Source: Lasioglossum baleicum (lineage: Eukaryota > Arthropoda > Insecta > Hymenoptera > Halictidae). Taken from it: DNA of 64,000 nucleotides. The stretch spans positions 248,001 through 312,000 of the forward strand of contig NW_027469192.1 in the NCBI RefSeq assembly GCF_051020765.1, given 5' to 3'. The notes beneath the pieces are model-generated. The model searched no databases and was not told the origin of the DNA. It saw only the letters and a program-made list of their open reading frames with translations. The stretch's first letter is position 1, and the number at the start of each line of letters is the position of its first letter. Positions 14,107 to 27,475 of this stretch are shown here, in pieces. The translations under genes and the position numbers were made by a program.

Positions 14107-17100
14107 TGGAATAGAAACTCCGACCCGGCAATCACGATCACGATTTATTCGAGCTTATGTCAGATTCGACGATTCTTCGTTTGAGAAGTGTATTTCTGTG
14201 CGGAATCGCTGTTTCGCGTGCAAGATCAGTGCATTTGTATGCAAATATGCGAAATTGGTACGGAAACTCCGATTCTGCAAGCACGACCACGATTTATTTG
14301 TCCTTATATCAGATTCGACGATTCTTCGTTTGAGAAGTGAATTTCTGTGCCGAATCGCTGTTTCGCGCGCTAGATCAGTGCATTTGCATGCAAGTATGAG
14401 AAATTGGAATAGAAACTCCGACCCGGCAATCACGACCACGATTTATTCGTCCTTATGTCAGATTCTACGATTCTTCGTTTGAGAAGTGAATTTCTGTGCC
14501 GAATCGCTGTTTCGCGCGCTAGATCAGTGCATTTGCATGCAAGTATGAGAAATTGGAATAGAAACTCCGACCCGGCAAGTACGATCACAATTTATTCGAG
14601 CCTATGTCAGTTTCGACGATTCTTCGTTTGAGAAGTGTATTACTGTGCGGAATCGCTGTTTCGCGCGCTAGATCAGTGCATTTGCATGCAAGTATGAGAA
14701 ATTGGAATAGAAACTCCGTCCCGGCAATCACGATCACGATTTATTCGAGCTTATGTCAGATTCGACGATTCTTCGTTTCAGAAGTGTATTTCTGTGCGGA
14801 ATCGCTGTTTCGCGTGCTATATCAGTGCATTTGCATGCATGCGAAATCGGAATTGAAACTCCGACCCGGCAAGCACGATCACAATTTATTCTAGCCTATG
14901 TCAGATTCGACGATTTTTCGTTTCACAAATGAATTTCTGTACGGAATCGCTGTTACGCGTGCTAGATCAGTGCATTTGTATGCAAATATGCGAAATTGGC
15001 ACGGAAACTCCGATTCGGCAAGCACGACCACGATTTATTCGAGCTTATGTCAGATTCGACAATTCTTCGTTTCAGAAGTGTATTTCTGTGCGGAATCGCT
15101 ATTTCGCGCGCTAGATCAGTGCATTTGCATGCAAGTATGAGAAATTGGAATAGGAACTCCGACCCGGCAATCACGATCACGGTTTATTCGAGTTTATGTC
15201 AGATTCGACGATTCTTCGTTTCAGAAGTGAATTTCTGTGCGCAATCGCTGTTACGCGTCCTATATCAGTGCATTTGCATGCATGCGAAATTGGAATTGAA
15301 ACTCCGACCCGGCAAGCACGATCACAATTTATTCGAGCCTATGTCAGATTCGACGATTATTCGTTTCACAAATGAATTTCTGTACGGAATCGCTGTTTAG
15401 CGGGCTAGATCAGTGCATTTGTATGCAAATATGCGAAATTGGCACGGAAACTCCGATTCGGCAAGCACGATCACGATTTATTCGAGCTTATGTCAGTTTC
15501 GACGATTCTTCGTTTCACAAATGAATTTCTGTACGGAATCGCTGTTTAGCGTGCTAGATCAGTGCATTTGTATGCAAATATGCGAAATTGGTACGGAAAC
15601 TCCGATTCGGCAAGCACGACCACGATTTATTCGTCCTTATGTCAGATTCGACGATTCTTCGTTTGAGAAGTGTATTTCTGTGCGGAATCGCTGTTTCGCG
15701 CGCTAGAGCAGTGCATTTGCATGCAAGTATGAGAAATTGGAATAGAAACTCCGACCCGGCAATCACGATCACGATTTATTCGAGTTTATGTCAGATTCGG
15801 TCGATTCTTCGTTTCAGAAGGGTATTTTTGTGCGGAATCGCTGTTACGCGTCCTATATCAGTGCATTTGCATGCATGCGAAATTGGAATTGAAACTCCGA
15901 CCCGGCAAGCACGATCACAATTTATTCGAGCCTATGTCAGATTCGACGATTCTTCGTTTCAGAAGTGTATTTCTGAGTGGAATCGCTGTTTCGCGTGCTA
16001 TATCAGTGCATTTCCATGCAAGTATGCGAAATTGGTATAGAAACTCCGACCCGGCAAGCACGATCACAATTTATTCTAGCCTATGTCAGTTTCGACGATT
16101 CTTCGTTTCAGAAGTGTATTTCTGTGCGGAATCGCTGTTTCGCGCGCTAGATCAGTGCATTTGCATGCAAATATGCGAAATTGGCACGGAAACTCCGATT
16201 CGGCAAGCACGATCACGATTTATTCGAGCTTATGTCAGTTTCGACGATTCTTCGTTTCACAAATGAATTTCTGTACGGAATCGCTGTTTAGCGTGCTAGA
16301 TCAGTGCATTTGTATGCAAATATGCGAAATTGGTACGGAAACTCCGATTCGGCAAGCACGACCACGATTTATTCGTCCTTATGTCAGATTCGACGATTCT
16401 TCGTTTGAGAAGTGTATTTCTGTGCGGAATCGCTGTTTCGCGCGCTAGAGCAGTGCATTTGCATGCAAGTATGAGAAATTGGAATAGAAACTCCGACCCG
16501 GCAATCACGATCACGATTTATTCGAGTTTATGTCAGATTCGGTCGATTCTTCGTTTCAGAAGGGTATTTTTGTGCGGAATCGCTGTTACGCGTCCTATAT
16601 CAGTGCATTTGCATGCATGCGAAATTGGAATTGAAACTCCGACCCGGCAAGCACGATCACAATTTATTCGAGCCTATGTCAGATTCGACGATTCTTCGTT
16701 TCAGAAGTGTATTTCTGAGTGGAATCGCTGTTTCGCGTGCTATATCAGTGCATTTCCATGCAAGTATGCGAAATTGGTATAGAAACTCCGACCCGGCAAG
16801 CACGATCACAATTTATTCTAGCCTATGTCAGTTTCGACGATTCTTCGTTTCAGAAGTGTATTTCTGTGCGGAATCGCTGTTTCGCGCGCTAGATCAGTGC
16901 ATTTGCATGCAAATATGCGAAATTGGCACGAAAACTCCGATTTGGCAAGCACGATCATGATTTATTCGAGCTTATGTTAGATTCGACGATTATTCGTTTC
17001 ACAAATGAATTTCTGTGCGGAAATGCTGTTTTGCGTGCTAGATCAGTGCATTTGCATACAAGTGTGCCAAATTGGAATAGAAACTCCGACCCGGCAAGCA

Positions 17101-18711
17101 CGATCACGATTTATTCGAGCTTATGTCAGATTCGACGATTCTTCGTTTCACAAATGAATTTCTGTACGGAATCGCTGTTTAGCGTGCTAGATCAGTGCAT
17201 TTGTATGCAAATATGCGAAATTGGTACGGAAACTCCGATTCGGCAAGCACGACCACGATTTATTCGTCCTTATGTCAGATTCGACGATTCTTCGTTTGAG
17301 AAGTGTATTTCTGTGCGGAATCGCTGTTTCGCGCGCTAGAGCAGTGCATTTGCATGCAAGTATGAGAAATTGGAATAGAAACTCCGACCCGGCAATCACG
17401 ACCACGATTTATTCGTCCTTATGTCAGTTTCGACGATTCTTCGTTTCAGAAGTGTATTTCTGTGTGGAATCGCTGTTTCGCGTGCTATATCAGTGCATTT
17501 GCATGCAAGTATGCGAAATTGGAATAGAAACTCCGACCCGGCAAGCACGATCACAATTTATTCGAGCCTATGTCAGTTTCGACGATTCTTCGTTTCAGAA
17601 GTGTATTTCTGTGCGGAATCGCTGTTTCGCGCGCTAGATCAGTGCATTTGCATGCAAATATGCGAAATTGGCACGAAAACTCCGATTTGGCAAGCACGAT
17701 CATGATTTATTCGAGCTTATGTTAGATTCGACGATTATTCGTTTCACAAATGAATTTCTGTGCGGAATCGCTGTTTTGCGTGCTAGATCAGTGCATTTGC
17801 ATACAAGTGTGCCAAATTGGAATAGAAACTCCGACCCGGCAATCACGATCACGATTTATTCGAGCTTATGTCAGATTCGACGATTCTTCGTTTCAGAAGT
17901 GTATTTCTGTGCGGAATCGCTGCTTCGCGTGCTATATCAGTGCATTTGCATGCAAGTTTGCGAAATTGGAATAGAAACTCCGACCCGGCAAGCACGATCA
18001 CAATTTATTCGAGCCTATGTCAGATTCGGCGATTCTTCGTTTCAGAAGTGTATTTCTGTGCGGAATCGCTGTTTCGCGTGCTAGATCAGTGCATTTGTAT
18101 GCAGATATGCGAAATTGGCACGGAAACTCCGATTCGGCAAGCACGATCACGATTTATTCGAGCTTATGTCAGATTCGACGATTCTTCGTTTCACAAATGA
18201 ATTTCTGTACGGAATCGCTGTTTAGCGTGCTAGATCAGTGCATTTGTATGCAAATATGCGAAATTGGTACGGAAACTCCGATTCGGCAAGCACGACCACG
18301 ATTTATTCGAGCTTATGTCAGATTCGACGATTCTTCGTTTGAGAAGTGTATTTCTGTGCGGAATCGCTGTTTCGCGTGCAAGATCAGTGCATTTGTATGC
18401 AAATATGCGAAATTGGTACGGAAACTCCGATTCGGCAAGCACGACCACGATTTATTTGTCCTTATATCAGATTCGACGATTCTTCGTTTGAGAAGTGAAT
18501 TTCTGTGCCGAATCGCTGTTTCGCGCGCTAGATCAGTGCATTTGCATGCAAGTATGAGAAATTGGAATAGAAACTCCGACCCGGCAATCACGACCACGAT
18601 TTATTCGTCCTTATGTCAGATTCGACGATTCTTCGTTTGAGAAGTGTATTTCTGTGCGGAATCGCTGTTTCGCGCGCAAGATCAGTGCATTTGCATGCAA
18701 GTATGAGAAAT
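14107..18711. repeat. HOR copy 4, left series (4,605 bp)
   Basis: Same order of monomers as copy 3 with three more monomers (447 bp). The 742-bp pentamer duplication is shared (15,554 and 16,296 restart the same sequence). The private variant GGAAATGCTG (for GGAATCGCTG) first appears here at 17,019 and seeds the 891-bp repeats of the next unit. Confidence 0.8.
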
Positions 18712-21700
18712 TGGAATAGAAACTCCGACCCGGCAATCACGATCACGATTTATTCGAGCTTATGTCAGATTCGACGATTCTTCGTTTGAGAAGTGTATTT
18801 CTGTGCGGAATCGCTGTTTCGCGTGCAAGATCAGTGCATTTGTATGCAAATATGCGAAATTGGTACGGAAACTCCGATTCTGCAAGCACGACCACGATTT
18901 ATTTGTCCTTATATCAGATTCGACGATTCTTCGTTTGAGAAGTGAATTTCTGTGCCGAATCGCTGTTTCGCGCGCTAGATCAGTGCATTTGCATGCAAGT
19001 ATGAGAAATTGGAATAGAAACTCCGACCCGGCAATCACGACCACGATTTATTCGTCCTTATGTCAGATTCTACGATTCTTCGTTTGAGAAGTGAATTTCT
19101 GTGCCGAATCGCTGTTTCGCGCGCTAGATCAGTGCATTTGCATGCAAGTATGAGAAATTGGAATAGAAACTCCGACCCGGCAAGTACGATCACAATTTAT
19201 TCGAGCCTATGTCAGTTTCGACGATTCTTCGTTTGAGAAGTGTATTACTGTGCGGAATCGCTGTTTCGCGCGCTAGATCAGTGCATTTGCATGCAAGTAT
19301 GAGAAATTGGAATAGAAACTCCGTCCCGGCAATCACGATCACGATTTATTCGAGCTTATGTCAGATTCGACGATTCTTCGTTTCAGAAGTGTATTTCTGT
19401 GCGGAATCGCTGTTTCGCGTGCTATATCAGTGCATTTGCATGCATGCGAAATCGGAATTGAAACTCCGACCCGGCAAGCACGATCACAATTTATTCTAGC
19501 CTATGTCAGATTCGACGATTTTTCGTTTCACAAATGAATTTCTGTACGGAATCGCTGTTACGCGTGCTAGATCAGTGCATTTGTATGCAAATATGCGAAA
19601 TTGGCACGGAAACTCCGATTCGGCAAGCACGACCACGATTTATTCGAGCTTATGTCAGATTCGACAATTCTTCGTTTCAGAAGTGTATTTCTGTGCGGAA
19701 TCGCTATTTCGCGCGCTAGATCAGTGCATTTGCATGCAAGTATGAGAAATTGGAATAGGAACTCCGACCCGGCAATCACGATCACGGTTTATTCGAGTTT
19801 ATGTCAGATTCGACGATTCTTCGTTTCAGAAGTGAATTTCTGTGCGCAATCGCTGTTACGCGTCCTATATCAGTGCATTTGCATGCATGCGAAATTGGAA
19901 TTGAAACTCCGACCCGGCAAGCACGATCACAATTTATTCGAGCCTATGTCAGATTCGACGATTATTCGTTTCACAAATGAATTTCTGTACGGAATCGCTG
20001 TTTAGCGGGCTAGATCAGTGCATTTGTATGCAAATATGCGAAATTGGCACGGAAACTCCGATTCGGCAAGCACGATCACGATTTATTCGAGCTTATGTCA
20101 GTTTCGACGATTCTTCGTTTCACAAATGAATTTCTGTACGGAATCGCTGTTTAGCGTGCTAGATCAGTGCATTTGTATGCAAATATGCGAAATTGGTACG
20201 GAAACTCCGATTCGGCAAGCACGACCACGATTTATTCGTCCTTATGTCAGATTCGACGATTCTTCGTTTGAGAAGTGTATTTCTGTGCGGAATCGCTGTT
20301 TCGCGCGCTAGAGCAGTGCATTTGCATGCAAGTATGAGAAATTGGAATAGAAACTCCGACCCGGCAATCACGATCACGATTTATTCGAGTTTATGTCAGA
20401 TTCGGTCGATTCTTCGTTTCAGAAGGGTATTCTTGTGCGGAATCGCTGTTACGCGTCCTATATCAGTGCATTTGCATGCATGCGAAATTGGAATTGAAAC
20501 TCCGACCCGGCAAGCACGATCACAATTTATTCGAGCCTATGTCAGATTCGACGATTCTTCGTTTCAGAAGTGTATTTCTGAGTGGAATCGCTGTTTCGCG
20601 TGCTATATCAGTGCATTTCCATGCAAGTATGCGAAATTGGTATAGAAACTCCGACCCGGCAAGCACGATCACAATTTATTCTAGCCTATGTCAGTTTCGA
20701 CGATTCTTCGTTTCAGAAGTGTATTTCTGTGCGGAATCGCTGTTTCGCGCGCTAGATCAGTGCATTTGCATGCAAATATGCGAAATTGGCACGAAAACTC
20801 CGATTTGGCAAGCACGATCATGATTTATTCGAGCTTATGTTAGATTCGACGATTATTCGTTTCACAAATGAATTTCTGTGCGGAAATGCTGTTTTGCGTG
20901 CTAGATCAGTGCATTTGCATACAAGTGTGCCAAATTGGAATAGAAACTCCGACCCGGCAAGCACGATCACGATTTATTCGAGCTTATGTCAGATTCGACG
21001 ATTCTTCGTTTCACAAATGAATTTCTGTACGGAATCGCTGTTTAGCGTGCTAGATCAGTGCATTTGTATGCAAATATGCGAAATTGGTACGGAAACTCCG
21101 ATTCGGCAAGCACGACCACGATTTATTCGTCCTTATGTCAGATTCGACGATTCTTCGTTTGAGAAGTGTATTTCTGTGCGGAATCGCTGTTTCGCGCGCT
21201 AGAGCAGTGCATTTGCATGCAAGTATGAGAAATTGGAATAGAAACTCCGACCCGGCAATCACGATCACGATTTATTCGAGTTTATGTCAGATTCGGTCGA
21301 TTCTTCGTTTCAGAAGGGTATTTCTGTGCGGAATCGCTGTTACGCGTCCTATATCAGTGCATTTGCATGCATGCGAAATTGGAATTGAAACTCCGACCCG
21401 GCAAGCACGATCACAATTTATTCGAGCCTATGTCAGATTCGACGATTCTTCGTTTCAGAAGTGTATTTCTGAGTGGAATCGCTGTTTCGCGTGCTATATC
21501 AGTGCATTTCCATGCAAGTATGCGAAATTGGTATAGAAACTCCGACCCGGCAAGCACGATCACAATTTATTCTAGCCTATGTCAGTTTCGACGATTCTTC
21601 GTTTCAGAAGTGTATTTCTGTGCGGAATCGCTGTTTCGCGCGCTAGATCAGTGCATTTGCATGCAAATATGCGAAATTGGCACGAAAACTCCGATTTGGC

Positions 21701-24700
21701 AAGCACGATCATGATTTATTCGAGCTTATGTTAGATTCGACGATTATTCGTTTCACAAATGAATTTCTGTGCGGAAATGCTGTTTTGCGTGCTAGATCAG
21801 TGCATTTGCATACAAGTGTGCCAAATTGGAATAGAAACTCCGACCCGGCAAGCACGATCACGATTTATTCGAGCTTATGTCAGATTCGACGATTCTTCGT
21901 TTCACAAATGAATTTCTGTACGGAATCGCTGTTTAGCGTGCTAGATCAGTGCATTTGTATGCAAATATGCGAAATTGGTACGGAAACTCCGATTCGGCAA
22001 GCACGACCACGATTTATTCGTCCTTATGTCAGATTCGACGATTCTTCGTTTGAGAAGTGTATTTCTGTGCGGAATCGCTGTTTCGCGCGCTAGAGCAGTG
22101 CATTTGCATGCAAGTATGAGAAATTGGAATAGAAACTCCGACCCGGCAATCACGATCACGATTTATTCGAGTTTATGTCAGATTCGGTCGATTCTTCGTT
22201 TCAGAAGGGTATTTCTGTGCGGAATCGCTGTTACGCGTCCTATATCAGTGCATTTGCATGCATGCGAAATTGGAATTGAAACTCCGACCCGGCAAGCACG
22301 ATCACAATTTATTCGAGCCTATGTCAGATTCGACGATTCTTCGTTTCAGAAGTGTATTTCTGAGTGGAATCGCTGTTTCGCGTGCTATATCAGTGCATTT
22401 CCATGCAAGTATGCGAAATTGGTATAGAAACTCCGACCCGGCAAGCACGATCACAATTTATTCTAGCCTATGTCAGTTTCGACGATTCTTCGTTTCAGAA
22501 GTGTATTTCTGTGCGGAATCGCTGTTTCGCGCGCTAGATCAGTGCATTTGCATGCAAATATGCGAAATTGGCACGAAAACTCCGATTTGGCAAGCACGAT
22601 CATGATTTATTCGAGCTTATGTTAGATTCGACGATTATTCGTTTCACAAATGAATTTCTGTGCGGAAATGCTGTTTTGCGTGCTAGATCAGTGCATTTGC
22701 ATACAAGTGTGCCAAATTGGAATAGAAACTCCGACCCGGCAAGCACGATCACGATTTATTCGAGCTTATGTCAGATTCGACGATTCTTCGTTTCACAAAT
22801 GAATTTCTGTACGGAATCGCTGTTTAGCGTGCTAGATCAGTGCATTTGTATGCAAATATGCGAAATTGGTACGGAAACTCCGATTCGGCAAGCACGACCA
22901 CGATTTATTCGAGCTTATGTCAGATTCGACGATTCTTCGTTTGAGAAGTGTATTTCTGTGCGGAATCGCTGTTTCGCGTGCAAGATCAGTGCATTTGTAT
23001 GCAAATATGCGAAATTGGTACGGAAACTCCGATTCGGCAAGCACGACCACGATTTATTTGTCCTTATATCAGATTCGACGATTCTTCGTTTGAGAAGTGA
23101 ATTTCTGTGCCGAATCGCTGTTTCGCGCGCTAGATCAGTGCATTTGCATGCAAGTATGAGAAATTGGAATAGAAACTCCGACCCGGCAATCACGACCACG
23201 ATTTATTCGTCCTTATGTCAGATTCTACGATTCTTCGTTTGAGAAGTGTATTTCTGTGCGGAATCGCTGTTTCGCGCGCTAGATCAGTGCATTTGCATGC
23301 AAGTATGAGAAATTGGAATAGAAACTCCGACCCGGCAATCACGATCACGATTTATTCGAGCTTATGTCAGATTCGACGATTCTTCGTTTCAGAAGTGTAT
23401 TTCTGTGCGGAATCGCTGTTTCGCGTGCTATATCAGTGCATTTGCATGCATGCGAAATTGTAATTGAAACTCCGACCCGGCAAGCACGATCACAATTTAT
23501 TCGAGCCTATGTCAGATTCGACGATTCTTCGTTTCAGAAGTGTATTTCTGTGTGGAATCGCTGTTTCGCGTGCTATATCAGTGCATTTGCATGCAAGTAT
23601 GCGAAATTGGAATAGAAACTCCGACCCGGCAAGCACGATCACAATTTATTCGAGCCTATGTCAGTTTCGACGATTCTTCGTTTCAGAAGTGTATTTCTGT
23701 GCGGAATGGCTGTTTCGCGCGCTAGATCAGTGCATTTGCATGCAAATATGCGAAATTGGCACGAAAACTCCGATTTGGCAAGCACGATCATGATTTATTC
23801 GAGCTTATGTTAGATTCGACGATTATTCGTTTCACAAATGAATTTCTGTGCGGAATCGCTGTTTTGCGTGCTAGATCAGTGCATTTGCATACAAGTGTGC
23901 CAAATTGGAATAGAAACTCCGACCCGGCAAGCACGATCACGATTTATTCGAGCTTATGTCAGATTCGACGATTCTTCGTTTCAGAAGTGTATTTCTGTGC
24001 GGAATCGCTGTTTCGTGAGCTAGATCAGTGCATTTGTATGCAAATATGCGAAATTGGTACGGAAACTCCGATTCGGCAAGCACGACCACGATTTATTCGT
24101 CCTTATGTCAGATTCGACGATTCTTCGTTTGAGAAGTGTATTTCTGTGCGGAATCGCTGTTTCGCGCGCTAGAGCAGTGCATTTGCATGCAAGTATGAGA
24201 AATTGGAATAGAAACTCCGACCCGGCAATCACGATCACGATTTATTCGAGTTTATGTCAGATTCGGTCGATTCTTCGTTTCAGAAGGGTATTTCTGTGAG
24301 GAATCGCTGTTACGCGTCCTATATCAGTGCATTTGCATGCATGCGAAATTGGAATTGAAACTCCGACCCGGCAAGCACGATCACAATTTATTCGAGCCTA
24401 TGTCAGATTCGACGATTATTCGTTTCACAAATGAATTTCTGTACGGAATCGCTGTTTAGCGTGCTAGATCAGTGCATTTGTATGCAAATATGCGAAATTG
24501 GCACGGAAACTCCGATTCGGCAAGCACGACCACGATTCATTCGAGCTTATGTCAGATTCGACGATTCTTCGTTTCAGAAGTGTATTTCTGTGCGGAATCG
24601 CTGTTTCGCGTGCTATATCAGTGCATTTGCATACAAGTTTGCGAAATTGGAATAGAAACTCCGACCCGGCAAGCACGATCACAATTTATTCGAGCCTATG

Positions 24701-27475
24701 TCAGATTCGACGATTCTTCGTTTCAGAAGTGTATTTCTGTGCGGAATCGCTGTTTCGCGTGCTAGATCAGTGCATTTGTATGCAGATATGCGAAATTGGC
24801 ACGGAAACTCCGATTCGGCAAGCACGATCACGATTTATTCGAGCTTATGTCAGATTCGACGATTCTTCGTTTCAGAAGTGTATTTCTGTGCGGAATCGCT
24901 GTTTCGCGTGCTATATCAGTGCTTTTGCATGCAAGTATGCGAAATTGGAATAGAAACTCCGACCCGGCAAGCACGATCACAATTTATTCGAGCCTATGTC
25001 AGATTCGACAATTATTCGTTTCACAAATGAATTTCTGTACGGAATCGCTGTTTAGCGTGCTAGATCAGTGCATTTGTATGCAAATATGCGAAATTGGTAC
25101 GGAAACTCCGATTCGGCAAGCACGACCACGATTTATTCGAGCTTATGTCAGATTCGACGATTCTTCGTTTGAGAAGTGTATTTCTGTGCGGAATCGCTGT
25201 TTCGCGTGCAAGATCAGTGCATTTGTATGCAAATATGCGAAATTGGTACGGAAACTCCGATTCGGCAAGCACGACCACGATTTATTTGTCCTTATATCAG
25301 ATTCGACGATTCTTCGTTTGAGAAGTGAATTTCTGTGCCGAATCGCTGTTTCGCGCGCTAGATCAGTGCATTTGCATGCAAGTATGAGAAATTGGAATAG
25401 AAACTCCGACCCGGCAATCACGACCACGATTTATTCGTCCTTATGTCAGTTTCGACGATTCTTCGTTTCAGAAGTGTATTTCTGTGTGGAATCGCTGTTT
25501 CGCGTGCTATATCAGTGCATTTGCATGCAAGTATGCGAAATTGGAATAGAAACTCCGACCCGGCAAGCACGATCACAATTTATTCGAGCCTATGTCAGTT
25601 TCGACGATTCTTCGTTTCAGAAGTGTATTTCTGTGCGGAATCGCTGTTTCGCGCGCTAGATCAGTGCATTTGCATGCAAATATGCGAAATTGGCACGAAA
25701 ACTCCGATTTGGCAAGCACGATCATGATTTATTCGAGCTTATGTTAGATTCGACGATTATTCGTTTCACAAATGAATTTCTGTGCGGAATCGCTGTTTTG
25801 CGTGCTAGATCAGTGCATTTGCATACAAGTGTGCCAAATTGGAATAGAAACTCCGACCCGGCAAGCACGATCACGATTTATTCGAGCTTATGTCAGATTC
25901 GACGATTCTTCGTTTCAGAAGTGTATTTCTGTGCGGAATCGCTGTTTCGTGAGCTAGATCAGTGCATTTGTATGCAAATATGCGAAATTGGTACGGAAAC
26001 TCCGATTCGGCAAGCACGACCACGATTTATTCGTCCTTATGTCAGATTCGACGATTCTTCGTTTGAGAAGTGTATTTCTGTGCGGAATCGCTGTTTCGCG
26101 CGCTAGAGCAGTGCATTTGCATGCAAGTATGAGAAATTGGAATAGAAACTCCGACCCGGCAATCACGATCACGATTTATTCGAGTTTATGTCAGATTCGG
26201 TCGATTCTTCGTTTCAGAAGGGTATTTCTGTGCGGAATCGCTGTTACGCGTCCTATATCAGTGCATTTGCATGCATGCGAAATTGGAAATGAAACTCCGA
26301 CCCGGCAAGCACGATCACAATTTATTCGAGCCTATGTCAGATTCGACGATTATTCGTTTCACAAATGAATTTCTGTACGGAATCGCTGTTTAGCGTGCTA
26401 GATCAGTGCATTTGTATGCAAATATGCGAAATTGGCACGGAAACTCCGATTCGGCAAGCACGATCACGATTTATTCGAGCTTATGTCAGATTCGACGATT
26501 CTTCGTTTGAGAAGTGTATTTCTGTGCGGAATCGCTGTTTCGCGCGCTAGATCAGTGCATTTGCATGCAAGTATGAGAAATTGGAATCGAAACTCCGACC
26601 CGGCAATCACGATCACGATTTATTCGAGCTTATGTCAGATTCGACGATTCTTCGTTTCAGAAGTGTATTTCTGTGCGGAATCGCTGCTTCGCGTGCTATA
26701 TCAGTGCATTTGCATGCAAGTTTGCGAAATTGGAATAGAAACTCCGACCCGGCAAGCACGATCACAATTTATTCGAGCCTATGTCAGATTCGGCGATTCT
26801 TCGTTTCAGAAGTGTATTTCTGTGCGGAATCGCTGTTTCGCGTGCTAGATCAGTGCATTTGTATGCAGATATGCGAAATTGGCACGGAAACTCCGATTCG
26901 GCAAGCACGATCACGATTTATTCGAGCTCATGTCAGATTCGACGATTCTTCGTTTCACAAATGAATTTCTGTACGGAATCGCTGTTTAGCGTGCTAGATC
27001 AGTGCATTTGTATGCAAATATGCGAAATTGGTACGGAAACTCCGATTCGGCAAGCACGACCACGATTTATTCGAGCTTATGTCAGATTCGACGATTCTTC
27101 GTTTGAGAAGTGTATTTCTGTGCGGAATCGCTGTTTCGCGTGCAAGATCAGTGCATTTGTATGCAAATATGCGAAATTGGTACGGAAACTCCGATTCGGC
27201 AAGCACGACCACGATTTATTTGTCCTTATATCAGATTCGACGATTCTTCGTTTGAGAAGTGAATTTCTGTGCCGAATCGCTGTTTCGCGCGCTAGATCAG
27301 TGCATTTGCATGCAAGTATGAGAAATTGGAATAGAAACTCCGACCCGGCAATCACGACCACGATTTATTCGTCCTTATGTCAGATTCGACGATTCTTCGT
27401 TTGAGAAGTGTATTTCTGTGCGGAATCGCTGTTTCGCGCGCAAGATCAGTGCATTTGCATGCAAGTATGAGAAAT
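18712..27475. repeat. HOR copy 5, left series, expanded (8,764 bp)
   Basis: Starts with the left-series order (GATTCTGCAAG near 18,879, TGTATTACTG near 19,242) and is then enlarged to about 59 monomers by local amplification, mainly the 891-bp hexamers at about 20.1-22.9 kb. Right-series variants, such as GAATTGTAATTG near 23,457 and CGTGAGCTAGATC near 24,014, appear in its second half. It therefore spans the change from the left to the right satellite domain. Confidence 0.7.
20105..22870. repeat. 891-bp hexamer HOR run (about three copies)
   Basis: Six-monomer units repeat with a strict 891-bp step. The private variant GGAAATGCTG stands at 20,882, 21,773 and 22,664, and the 150-bp CGGTCGATT monomer recurs with the same step. 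A related single unit lies upstream (GGAAATGCTG at 17,019). The first unit has GGGTATTCTTGTG where the next two have GGGTATTTCTGTG. The length is six monomers with one 4-bp deletion and one 1-bp insertion (894-4+1). Ends are approximate. Confidence 0.8.
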
